Positions 51,684 through 60,107 of a stretch of DNA of 64,000 nucleotides are shown piece after piece. Both the position numbers and the translations under genes were made by a program. Each line of letters opens with the position of its first letter. Positions within the stretch are counted from its first letter, which is position 1. This stretch comes from an uncultured Clostridia bacterium (lineage in GTDB: Bacteria > Bacillota > Clostridia > TANB77 > CAG-508). The notes under the pieces are model-generated. The model worked only from the letters and a program-made list of their open reading frames with translations. It searched no databases and had not been told where the DNA came from. The DNA is taken from the NCBI GenBank assembly GCA_934182465.1, contig CAKPRG010000001.1, positions 124,001 to 188,000 of the forward strand, read 5' to 3'.

Positions 51684-53684
51684 ATGAAAAAATTTATTGA
51701 AAAATATAAAATCCAATTAAAACTTTTGTTAGCTTTAACTATAGGGTTGCTTGTTTTAACATCAGCTTTATACTTCTTAATTCCAATGATATTAAATTAT
51801 CCAGATGGAACTTATGGAACTAATTTTCAAACAGAAGTTGAAAATACAGTATATTTGCAGCAAGTCTCATTAATTTCTCTTGCTATATTTCTGATATTTG
51901 TTGTAATAATTTTTGCAAAAACGAAATTTTTAGTTGATAATAAAGATTTATTAGATGAACCTGAAAAATATTCAGAAAAACAAATAAATTATGTAAAAGA
52001 AAAATTATTTAATACTCCATATAGTATTTTAATACTAAATATTATTATTCCTAGTATTGCATTAACAGTAATTCACTCTTTTACTATTCACCAATTAGGA
52101 ATTACAACATTAAAATTATTCATGCTTGTTGTTTCATTTATCACATTATATGTAACAGCAGTATTTGTTTATATTAATAGTTTATTTAAAAAGATTTTAA
52201 TTAATCTTCCTGTAACTGACCTTACAGATGTAAAAAGAAGCTCTATAAAGAAAAGATTAATATTTCACATTTTTCCTATTATCGTTGCTTCTCTTCTATT
52301 TATTACATTACTTGGATATTCAAAAACAGCAATCGAAAAAGGGAATTCTTCTTTTGAAGCATACAGTAAGAGTTTAAAGTATTTTTGTGAATATAGTGAA
52401 AGTAATTTTGATAGTATAGATGATTTAATTCAGAAAAGTAAAGTAGATTTTGAATTATTGAATCAAAACGACATATTCTTTATTCGTTTACCAGATGGAA
52501 ATTTTATAAATAGAGATTATCAACAAATTAATTTTAGTAATTTCTTTATAAAATATTTAAATGAGCTATCTGAAAAAAATTTTGGTAGAGTTTATGAATA
52601 TTACGGTATAGATTCTCAAAGTGCTACTTATAAAGTACATATAAATAACGAAACTTATACAATTGGTGTATATTTTAATATTTTATCTATTGATGTATTA
52701 GAATATTTTTTACTAGCATTTATTGTTTTAGTTATTATAGATGTTATTATTCTACTTTTATTCTCAAATTCATTCAAATATGATATAACTGTTATTTCTG
52801 AAAAATTTACAAATATATCTAAAACTTTGAATGATGAAGAAAATAATAAGTTAGTAGCAACATCTAACGACGAAATTGGTGACCTTTGCAAAGCTTACAA
52901 CGAAATCGAAGAATTAACAAAAAATAATCAAGATATGTTAATAGAAAAAGAGCGTTTAGCTTCTCTTGGTCAAATGATTGGTGGTATTGCACATAACTTA
53001 AAAACTCCTATCTTCTCTATTTCTGGTGGATTAGAAGGATTATCTGATTTAATAAAAGAATTTGATTCTTCTATTGAAGATCCAACTGTTAATGATAAAG
53101 ATATGCATGATATTGCAAATGACATGGAAGATTGGATTATTAAATTAAAAGAACATGTATCTTATATGTCAGATGTAATTACAGCTGTAAAAGGTCAAGC
53201 TGTTGCACTTTCTGAAAACAATTCAGATACTTTCAATATTGATGAATTATTTAAATATGTTGATATCTTAATGAAACATGAATTAAAAAATTCACTAACA
53301 GATTTAAATATAGAAAATGATGTTGATAATTCAGTTAATATTGTTGGTAATATCAATGGTTTAGTACAAGTTATAAATAATATTATATCTAATTCCATTG
53401 AAGCATATACAGATGAAAAAAATAAAATTATAAATTTAAAAGCTTCTTTATCTGAAAATAAAATTATAATTTCTATTCAAGATTTTGGTCCTGGATTAGA
53501 TGATGAAGTTAAGGAAAAATTATTCAAAGAAATGATTACTACAAAAGGAAAAAATGGAACTGGACTTGGTTTATTTATGTCTTATTCTAATATAAAAGCT
53601 CATTATAATGGTGATTTATACTTTGAATCCACAAAAGGAAAAGGATCTACTTTTTACATAGAAATTCCTATTCAAAATCAATAA
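51684..53684 (+). CDS. Sensor histidine kinase (first of two paralogues after the NRPS)
   Basis: A 666-aa membrane kinase from ATG 51684 (GGAGGT upstream), 15 bp after the NRPS. Several membrane helices lie in the first ~175 residues (about 14-36, 60-80, 115-165); a further helix pair (about 190-210 and 330-355) encloses an outer sensing domain, and a HAMP-like segment follows. The kinase core has LASLGQMIGGIAHNLKTPIF (phosphoacceptor His), NNIISNSIEAY (N box) and TTKGKNGTGLGLFMSYSNIK (G boxes). It lacks a receiver. The core is nearly identical to that of the next gene. It probably signals to the HD-GYP regulator at 55596. Confidence 0.88.
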   Translation: MKKFIEKYKIQLKLLLALTIGLLVLTSALYFLIPMILNYPDGTYGTNFQTEVENTVYLQQVSLISLAIFLIFVVIIFAKTKFLVDNKDLLDEPEKYSEKQINYVKEKLFNTPYSILILNIIIPSIALTVIHSFTIHQLGITTLKLFMLVVSFITLYVTAVFVYINSLFKKILINLPVTDLTDVKRSSIKKRLIFHIFPIIVASLLFITLLGYSKTAIEKGNSSFEAYSKSLKYFCEYSESNFDSIDDLIQKSKVDFELLNQNDIFFIRLPDGNFINRDYQQINFSNFFIKYLNELSEKNFGRVYEYYGIDSQSATYKVHINNETYTIGVYFNILSIDVLEYFLLAFIVLVIIDVIILLLFSNSFKYDITVISEKFTNISKTLNDEENNKLVATSNDEIGDLCKAYNEIEELTKNNQDMLIEKERLASLGQMIGGIAHNLKTPIFSISGGLEGLSDLIKEFDSSIEDPTVNDKDMHDIANDMEDWIIKLKEHVSYMSDVITAVKGQAVALSENNSDTFNIDELFKYVDILMKHELKNSLTDLNIENDVDNSVNIVGNINGLVQVINNIISNSIEAYTDEKNKIINLKASLSENKIIISIQDFGPGLDDEVKEKLFKEMITTKGKNGTGLGLFMSYSNIKAHYNGDLYFESTKGKGSTFYIEIPIQNQ

Positions 53685-53769
53685 ATTTTATTGACTTATT
53701 TTTAAATAAAGGTAATAATATATTGTAGATTATTATATATACATAAGAAAAATTTCGGAGGACATACAA

Positions 53770-55584
53770 ATGAATGTATTATTTTATTCATTTACAGTAG
53801 CAGTGTTTTTGGCAATAATCGTACTCTTTTTAATTTATCTACTCAAGGCTATTACCAAAACACAATTGCAACAGATTTTTGCTGTAAATTTGATTTTATT
53901 AATTGTTGCATTTTTATTTATGTTTCTGCAAATACAATTTAGTGGAAAATTAGATATAGATCCGATTTATTTTGATTATTATTCCTATATTGGAATTGTG
54001 TTTTTACCTGTATCTATATACTTTACTTCATTGATATTTACAAATACAAAAATACGATTCAGAGCAAAACATTTACTATTTTTTATAATACCATTACTAT
54101 CATTAATATTACTATGGACAAACAATTTACACCATTTATTCTTTAAAGAATATTCAATTGAACTTTCTGACTGTGTATTTGGTCCATGGTTCTATGTACA
54201 TCAAGTTTATACTTATTTTTTATATAGTCTATCTATATTACATTTAGTAAATTATTTTAAAAAGAATTCAGGAATATTTAGTCAACAAATAAACTTAATT
54301 GTAACTGGAACAGTATTTCCATTTGTTGTAAATTTACTTGGAACTTTAGGAATTATAAAATTAACAGTTTATATTACACCAATTGCTCTTGCAATTTCAT
54401 TAATTTGTTTTGCAATTGCATTGTTTAAATTTCAACTTTTAAGTGCTTTACCAATTGCACTTACTAAGATTGTTAATAGAATTTCAGATGGTTATATTGT
54501 TTTAAATGATAAAAATATTGTTACTGATTTTAATACACCATTTAAACATATATTCAATATTGACAATTTAGATATAAAGCAAATACACATTTTTGATTTA
54601 CTTGCAATGGAAGAATTCAATGGTTTAGATGAAACAACAATAATAAAAGCTTTAAAAGCTGTTGTTGATTCTAACGAAACTTTAATATTTGAGCAAGAAT
54701 TTCCAAATATAGAAAAATATCTAAGAATTGAAATTAATAGTGTAAAATCTGATGGTGTATTTATTGGAGCATTAATTTTATTTAAAGATTTAACACAACA
54801 TCATAAAGACTTAGAAGCTATAAAATCTAGTCAAAATATGTTGATAGAAAAAGAAAGACTAGCTTCTCTTGGCCAAATGATTGGTGGTATAGCACATAAC
54901 TTAAAAACTCCCATTTTCTCTATATCAGGTGCTTCAGAAGGTTTGACAGATTTAATTAACGAATATAGATCTTCTATAACAGATCCTACTGTTACAATTC
55001 AAGATCATTATGCTATTGCAAAAGATATGGAAGATTGGATTGAAAAAATAAAAAGTTACACAGCTTATATGTCAGATGTTATAACTGCAGTTCGTGGTCA
55101 AGCTGTTGCACTTACAAATGATGTAGATGAAACATTTACTATCGAAGAACTTGTAAAAAGAGTTGATATTTTAATGAAACATGAATTAAAATCAGCTTTA
55201 GTTAATTTAAATATCTCTGTTCAAACAGACAAAACATTTGAAATGCGTGGAAATATTAATAGTTTAGTACAAGTTATCAACAATATTATTTCTAATGCAA
55301 TACAATCTTACAATGGAAAACCTGATCAAAATATTGATTTTACAGTATTTAAAGAAAATAGAAAAATAATAATTACAATTACAGACTATGGTTGTGGCAT
55401 GAGCGAAGAAGTACAAGAAAAATTATTTAAAGAAATGATTACTACAAAAGGAAAAAATGGAACAGGACTAGGTTTATTTATGTCTTATTCTAATATTAAA
55501 GCACAGTTTGATGGGGACTTGAAATTTACTTCAGAAGAAGGAAAAGGAACTACATTTAACTTAATTATACCAATTAAAAAATAA
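53770..55584 (+). CDS. 7TM-sensor histidine kinase (second paralogue)
   Basis: A 604-aa kinase. The first ~230 residues form about seven membrane helices of the HisKA_7TM kind, followed by a PAS-like domain (about 240-345, ISDGYIVLNDKNIVTDFNTP). The catalytic core repeats that of the preceding kinase (LASLGQMIGGIAHNLKTPIF, NNIISNAIQSY, KGKNGTGLGLFMSYSNIK). Only the sensor part differs, so duplication of the core with sensor swapping is likely. GGAGG lies 7 nt before the ATG. The gap to the response regulator is 11 bp, so they are co-transcribed. Confidence 0.88.
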   Translation: MNVLFYSFTVAVFLAIIVLFLIYLLKAITKTQLQQIFAVNLILLIVAFLFMFLQIQFSGKLDIDPIYFDYYSYIGIVFLPVSIYFTSLIFTNTKIRFRAKHLLFFIIPLLSLILLWTNNLHHLFFKEYSIELSDCVFGPWFYVHQVYTYFLYSLSILHLVNYFKKNSGIFSQQINLIVTGTVFPFVVNLLGTLGIIKLTVYITPIALAISLICFAIALFKFQLLSALPIALTKIVNRISDGYIVLNDKNIVTDFNTPFKHIFNIDNLDIKQIHIFDLLAMEEFNGLDETTIIKALKAVVDSNETLIFEQEFPNIEKYLRIEINSVKSDGVFIGALILFKDLTQHHKDLEAIKSSQNMLIEKERLASLGQMIGGIAHNLKTPIFSISGASEGLTDLINEYRSSITDPTVTIQDHYAIAKDMEDWIEKIKSYTAYMSDVITAVRGQAVALTNDVDETFTIEELVKRVDILMKHELKSALVNLNISVQTDKTFEMRGNINSLVQVINNIISNAIQSYNGKPDQNIDFTVFKENRKIIITITDYGCGMSEEVQEKLFKEMITTKGKNGTGLGLFMSYSNIKAQFDGDLKFTSEEGKGTTFNLIIPIKK

Positions 55585-55595
55585 AGGAGAACAAA

Positions 55596-56648
55596 ATGAG
55601 ACATTCAGAAAATCCAGGCAATATTAGCCCATACAAAATTATTGCGGTTGATGATGAAGGTGGAATTATAGATTCATTATCTGTATTTCTAAAACGTTCT
55701 GGTTATCAACTAACTGGGTGTACCAACCCTTTGGAAGCAATTGAACTTGTTAGAAATGAGCATTTTGATTTAATGCTACTAGATTTTATAATGACTCCTA
55801 TTCATGGCGATAAAGTTGTTGAAGAAATTAGAAAATTTAATCAAGAATTATATATTTTATTACTAACAGGTCACAAAGATTTAGCTCCACCTTTAGAAAC
55901 AATTAAAAGACTTTCTATTCAAGGATATTGTGAAAAAAGCGATAAATTTGATCAATTACTACTTTTAATAGAGTCTGCTTTGAAATCTATTGAGCAAATG
56001 AATCTTATTAAAAAAATAAATAATGAATTAAAAGAATCACAAGAAAATCTAGAAAAGGCTTATCTAGAAAGTATTCAGACCTTACGTTACACAGTTGAAG
56101 CTAAAGACCGATATACAAGAGGTCATTCAGATAGAGTATCTGAATATTCTGTACTTATCGGAAAATATATGGGATTATCTGAACAAGAAATTAAAAATCT
56201 TAAAATTGGTGGATTATTCCATGATATAGGAAAAATTGGTATTCCTGATGCTATTCTTCTTAAAGAAGGAAAATTAAATGATGATGAATATTCTGAAATA
56301 AAAAATCATCCAAGTATTGGTAAACATATTTTATCAAATGCTAGTATTTTTTCAGATATTATCCCTATTGTTTATCATCATCATGAAAAATATAATGGAA
56401 CTGGTTATCCAGAACAATTAGCAGGAGAAGATATTCCATTATTAGCAAGAATTGCAGCAGTTGCAGATACATTTGATGCAATGACATCAAAACGTTCTTA
56501 TAGAAATGCAATTCCTCTTGAATATGTTCGTACAGAAATAGAAAAATGTTCTGGTACTCAATTTGATCCAAAGATTGCTAAAGTATTTTTAGATATTTTA
56601 GATAACCATTATGATCAAATTTTGGAAATACAAAATAAATATAATTAA
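55596..56648 (+). CDS. Response regulator with HD-GYP c-di-GMP phosphodiesterase output
   Basis: A 350-aa protein. The receiver (about 10-130) has VDDE, the phospho-Asp in LMLLDFIM, and LLTGH. A short coiled coil is followed by an HD-GYP domain (about 160-350) with YTRGHSDRV, GGLFHDIGKIGIPD (HD), HHHEKYNGTGYPEQL (the GYP motif) and ADTFDAMTSKRSY. HD-GYP proteins hydrolyse c-di-GMP to GMP and need this intact metal site, so it should be active. It is the natural target of the two kinases before it. AGGAG precedes the start. Confidence 0.92.
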   Translation: MRHSENPGNISPYKIIAVDDEGGIIDSLSVFLKRSGYQLTGCTNPLEAIELVRNEHFDLMLLDFIMTPIHGDKVVEEIRKFNQELYILLLTGHKDLAPPLETIKRLSIQGYCEKSDKFDQLLLLIESALKSIEQMNLIKKINNELKESQENLEKAYLESIQTLRYTVEAKDRYTRGHSDRVSEYSVLIGKYMGLSEQEIKNLKIGGLFHDIGKIGIPDAILLKEGKLNDDEYSEIKNHPSIGKHILSNASIFSDIIPIVYHHHEKYNGTGYPEQLAGEDIPLLARIAAVADTFDAMTSKRSYRNAIPLEYVRTEIEKCSGTQFDPKIAKVFLDILDNHYDQILEIQNKYN

Positions 56649-56707
56649 TTCAAGAATTTGCTAAAAAATTTTTGATTTTTCAGTAAATTTTCTGCACAAT
56701 GTCTAAT

Positions 56708-56745
56708 AAAGAATTGCTTATTACACATATTAGCAATTCTTTTAT
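56708..56745 (+). terminator. Terminator of the NRPS-kinase-regulator operon
   Basis: An 11-bp stem AAAGAATTGCT (56708-56718) / AGCAATTCTTT (56732-56742) with a short T-run inside the 3' arm. Confidence 0.65.
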
Positions 56746-56778
56746 ATTAAAAATGAAATTATGAAAGGAAAACAAAAA

Positions 56779-57603
56779 ATGAATTTAAAAGAAACAAAAC
56801 AAGATGCTCGCATGCGTTTAAGTGGAAAATGGCCACAAGCATTAATTATCACACTAATTTATTTAGCTATATCTTTAGCTATAACTTATTTTTCATCTTA
56901 TGTTATTGCTTTAGCTACAAATGCACCAATTATCAAATTATTACTATATCTTGTAACTATAGGAATAACACTTCCTTTATCTTATGGTGTTACATCTACA
57001 TTTATAGATTTATCAAGAGATAAAAAAGTCGGATATACAGACTTAATAAATAAAGGTATTTTAAACTTTTCTAAAGTTTGGGGTGTTGCTCTTAGAATAT
57101 TAGTAAAAATGATTATTCCTTTAATTATTTGCACTATTGCTGTTGCAATCTTCCTTTTAGTTTGTGTTAATATTTTTGGAATAACAGACCAAAATCAAAG
57201 TACTTATCAATATATATTAGCTACAGCTTATATTATATTAATGATTGTTTTATTTATAAAATTCTTACCTTATGCATTATCTTTTATAATTTTAGCAGAT
57301 AATCCAGATAAAACATCAAAAGAAATTATTGAAAAAAGTACTGAACTTATGAAAAATAGAAAATTAGAATATTTTACACTTTGCTTATCTTTCTTTGGTT
57401 GGTTCTTATTAATTATAGTAGCTGCTGTTTTAATAACTTTACTTACAAATATATCACTTGCTGTTGATATTGTTGGTAATATTGGAACTGTAATCTTAGC
57501 TCCTTATATATTAGTTAGCCAAATTGTTTACTACGAAAATTCTCTATCAGATGGTGTTGTAATAAAAAAAGAAACAAAAGATAATAAAAATAGTGAAGAA
57601 TAA
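56779..57603 (+). CDS. DUF975 family membrane protein
   Basis: A 274-aa integral membrane protein from ATG 56779 (AAAGGA upstream). The N-terminal signature MNLKETKQDARMRLSGKWPQ is characteristic of DUF975, followed by about six hydrophobic helices (28-48, 60-85, 120-145, 165-185, 205-230, 235-255). The function of the family is unknown; it is widespread in Firmicutes. A single gene with its own terminator. Confidence 0.82.
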   Translation: MNLKETKQDARMRLSGKWPQALIITLIYLAISLAITYFSSYVIALATNAPIIKLLLYLVTIGITLPLSYGVTSTFIDLSRDKKVGYTDLINKGILNFSKVWGVALRILVKMIIPLIICTIAVAIFLLVCVNIFGITDQNQSTYQYILATAYIILMIVLFIKFLPYALSFIILADNPDKTSKEIIEKSTELMKNRKLEYFTLCLSFFGWFLLIIVAAVLITLLTNISLAVDIVGNIGTVILAPYILVSQIVYYENSLSDGVVIKKETKDNKNSEE

Positions 57604-57656
57604 TATTAGAGCAATTATTCGTACTAAAAAAACTTTTTAGGTTTTATGTTATAAAA

Positions 57657-57699
57657 AATGACAGTTTCAAATTTAATTGATTACTGTCATTTTTTTATT
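57657..57699 (+). terminator. Terminator of the DUF975 gene
   Basis: A 9-bp stem AATGACAGT (57657-57665) / ACTGTCATT (57683-57691) followed by TTTTTTATT. Confidence 0.85.
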
Positions 57700-57798
57700 A
57701 ATAATATAAATTCATCTATTTTTTTAATCTTAACATATTATTCCTTATTTAATAGATTTTTCATTTTATTGAATAAACAATAATATTATTTATTCTAA

Positions 57799-59949
57799 TT
57801 ATATTTTCATTGTTAAACTTACTTTTTGTTTTTCTCTATCTATTGAAAGAACTTTTACTTTTACGATGTCCCCTACTGAAACTACTTCTGATGGATTTTT
57901 TATATATCTATCAGCCATTTCTGAAATATGTACTAGTCCATCATGTTTTACACCAACATCTACAAATGCTCCAAAATCAATTACATTTCTTACTGTGCCT
58001 GTAAGTTCCATTCCTTCTTGTAAATCATCAAACTTTAATACATCACTTCTTAAAATTGGTTTTGGTAAGCTTTCTCTTGGATCTCTTCCTGGTTTTGAAA
58101 GTTCTTCTATAATATCCTTCAAAGTTAAAGGTCCAACTTCTAATTCTTCTGACATTTTTTCCACATTAACTTTTGATAATGCTGTTTTAATTTCTTCTAA
58201 TTTTGATTTTTCCTTTATGTTTTCCACAGAAAATCCCAAATTTGTTAATAACTTTTCTGCAACACTATAACTTTCTGGGTGAACTGCTGTTATTTCTAAT
58301 GGATTTTTTCCATCAAACACTCTAATAAATCCTGCACATTGTTTAAATGCAGCTTGTCCAAGTTTTGGTACTTTTAAAAGATCTTTTCTTTGCTTTATTT
58401 CTCCATTTTCATCTCTATATTTTACAATGTTTTTAGCAATAGTATTATTTATACCAGATACATAACTTAATAATGATGGTGTTGCAGTGTTTATATCTAC
58501 ACCAACAGAGTTAACTGCATCTTCAACAACTCCTGTTAAACTTTCAGACAATTTCTTTTGATTTACATCATGTTGATATTGTCCAACTCCTATTGCTTTT
58601 GGATCTATTTTTACTAATTCTGATAATGGATCTTGTAATCTTCTTGCTATAGAAATTGCTCCTCTAAGAGATACATTTATATCTGGATATTCTTCTGTTG
58701 CTAATTTTGAAGCAGAATATACAGATGCTCCAGCTTCACTAACTATAGCATAATATATTTCTTTATCTATTTCTTTTATCATATTTGATACAAATGTCTC
58801 TGATTCACGTGAGGCTGTCCCATTTCCAATTGCAATCATATTAATGTTAAATTTATCTATCAATTGTTTTAATTCTTTTTTTGCCCCATTTACGTCGTTT
58901 TGTGGCTCTGTTGGATAAACAGTAGTTGTTGCTAATAATTTTCCTGTATGATCTATTACTGCTATTTTACATCCTGTTCTATATGCAGGATCAAATCCCA
59001 TTACAGTCATTCCTTTAATTGGTGGTTGTAATAAAAGTTGTTTAGCATTTTTTCCAAAAACTTTTATTGCTTTTTCCTCAGATCTTTCTGTTAAATCATT
59101 TCTAATTTCTCTATCTATTGATGGCTCTATAAGACGTTTATATGAATCTTCTATTGCAACAGATAATATCTCATTAAATTGACTTTTATAATCAATTATT
59201 ATTTGTTTTTTCAAATAATCTAATATTTTCTCATCTGGCTTTTCTATTTTAACTTTTAAAAATTCTTCTTTTTCTCCCCTATTTATTGCTAATATTCTAT
59301 GACTTGGAATTTTTAATATTGGTTCTTTATAGTCATAATACATTTCATAAGGTGATTTTTCTTCTTTTGAAGCTTTTGTTGTAATTACAGCTTCTCTAAA
59401 ACAAAAAGATTTAATCTTTTTTCTATAATCTGCATTATCAGCAATATTTTCTGCAATTATATCTTGTGCACCTTGAATTGCAATTTCTGGTGTTTCAATT
59501 CCTTTTTCTTCATTCACAAATTCTTTTGCAATTTCATAAATATCCTTTTTTTCTTTTTGCAAATACATAATATTGGCTAATGGCTCTAAACCTTTTTCTT
59601 TTGCAATAGTTGCTTTTGTTCTCTTTTTAGGTCTATATGGTCTATAAATATCTTCTAATTCAGATAATACCATTGTACTTGCTATTTTTACTGTTAATTC
59701 ATCTGTAAGTTTTCCTTGCTCATCTATTAATCTAATAATTTCTTCTTTTCTTTTTTCTAAATTTCTTAAATAAGTTAATCTTTCTCCTAAATCACGTAAT
59801 ATTTCATCACTTAAATTTCCAGTAACTTCTTTTCTATAACGTGCTATAAATGGAATTGTATTGCCATCATCTATAAGTTTTACTGTTGCTTCTACTTGTG
59901 ATTCTCTAATGTTTAATTCTTCTGCTATTTTTTTAAAAATTTGATTCAC
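57799..59949 (-). CDS. tex: Tex-family RNA-binding transcription accessory protein
   Basis: A 716-aa protein. It has an N-terminal Tex helical domain, a YqgF/RNase H-like domain (MGFDPAYRTGCKIAVIDHTG), a helix-hairpin-helix pair (SYVSGINNTIAKNIVKYRDE; LKVPKLGQAAFKQCAGFIRV) and a C-terminal S1 RNA-binding domain (about 640-716, GTVRNVIDFGAFVDVGVKHD). Tex acts in transcription or translation fidelity and is widely conserved. The length matches the family. It contains intact CGT-coded arginines and no CGG. Confidence 0.95.
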   Translation of the reverse strand: MNQIFKKIAEELNIRESQVEATVKLIDDGNTIPFIARYRKEVTGNLSDEILRDLGERLTYLRNLEKRKEEIIRLIDEQGKLTDELTVKIASTMVLSELEDIYRPYRPKKRTKATIAKEKGLEPLANIMYLQKEKKDIYEIAKEFVNEEKGIETPEIAIQGAQDIIAENIADNADYRKKIKSFCFREAVITTKASKEEKSPYEMYYDYKEPILKIPSHRILAINRGEKEEFLKVKIEKPDEKILDYLKKQIIIDYKSQFNEILSVAIEDSYKRLIEPSIDREIRNDLTERSEEKAIKVFGKNAKQLLLQPPIKGMTVMGFDPAYRTGCKIAVIDHTGKLLATTTVYPTEPQNDVNGAKKELKQLIDKFNINMIAIGNGTASRESETFVSNMIKEIDKEIYYAIVSEAGASVYSASKLATEEYPDINVSLRGAISIARRLQDPLSELVKIDPKAIGVGQYQHDVNQKKLSESLTGVVEDAVNSVGVDINTATPSLLSYVSGINNTIAKNIVKYRDENGEIKQRKDLLKVPKLGQAAFKQCAGFIRVFDGKNPLEITAVHPESYSVAEKLLTNLGFSVENIKEKSKLEEIKTALSKVNVEKMSEELEVGPLTLKDIIEELSKPGRDPRESLPKPILRSDVLKFDDLQEGMELTGTVRNVIDFGAFVDVGVKHDGLVHISEMADRYIKNPSEVVSVGDIVKVKVLSIDREKQKVSLTMKI

Positions 59950-60034
59950 TTTTGTTTTCCTTTCTTGCTAATTTTTATTTGATATAATAACTAAATTGTA
60001 TATTTTTATTATGTTATTGTCAAATGTTTATTTG

Positions 60035-60079
60035 CAAAAAAATGAGCCTATTTGTTATTTCTAACAGTTTAGACTCATT
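60035..60079 (-). terminator. Terminator of the YhgE/Pip gene
   Basis: A 9-bp stem with one G-U-type mismatch (AATGAGCCT 60041-60049 with AGACTCATT 60071-60079), then TTTTTTTGC on the minus strand. Confidence 0.75.
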
Positions 60080-60107
60080 TATATTTAAATTTTATTTATG
60101 CATAATT

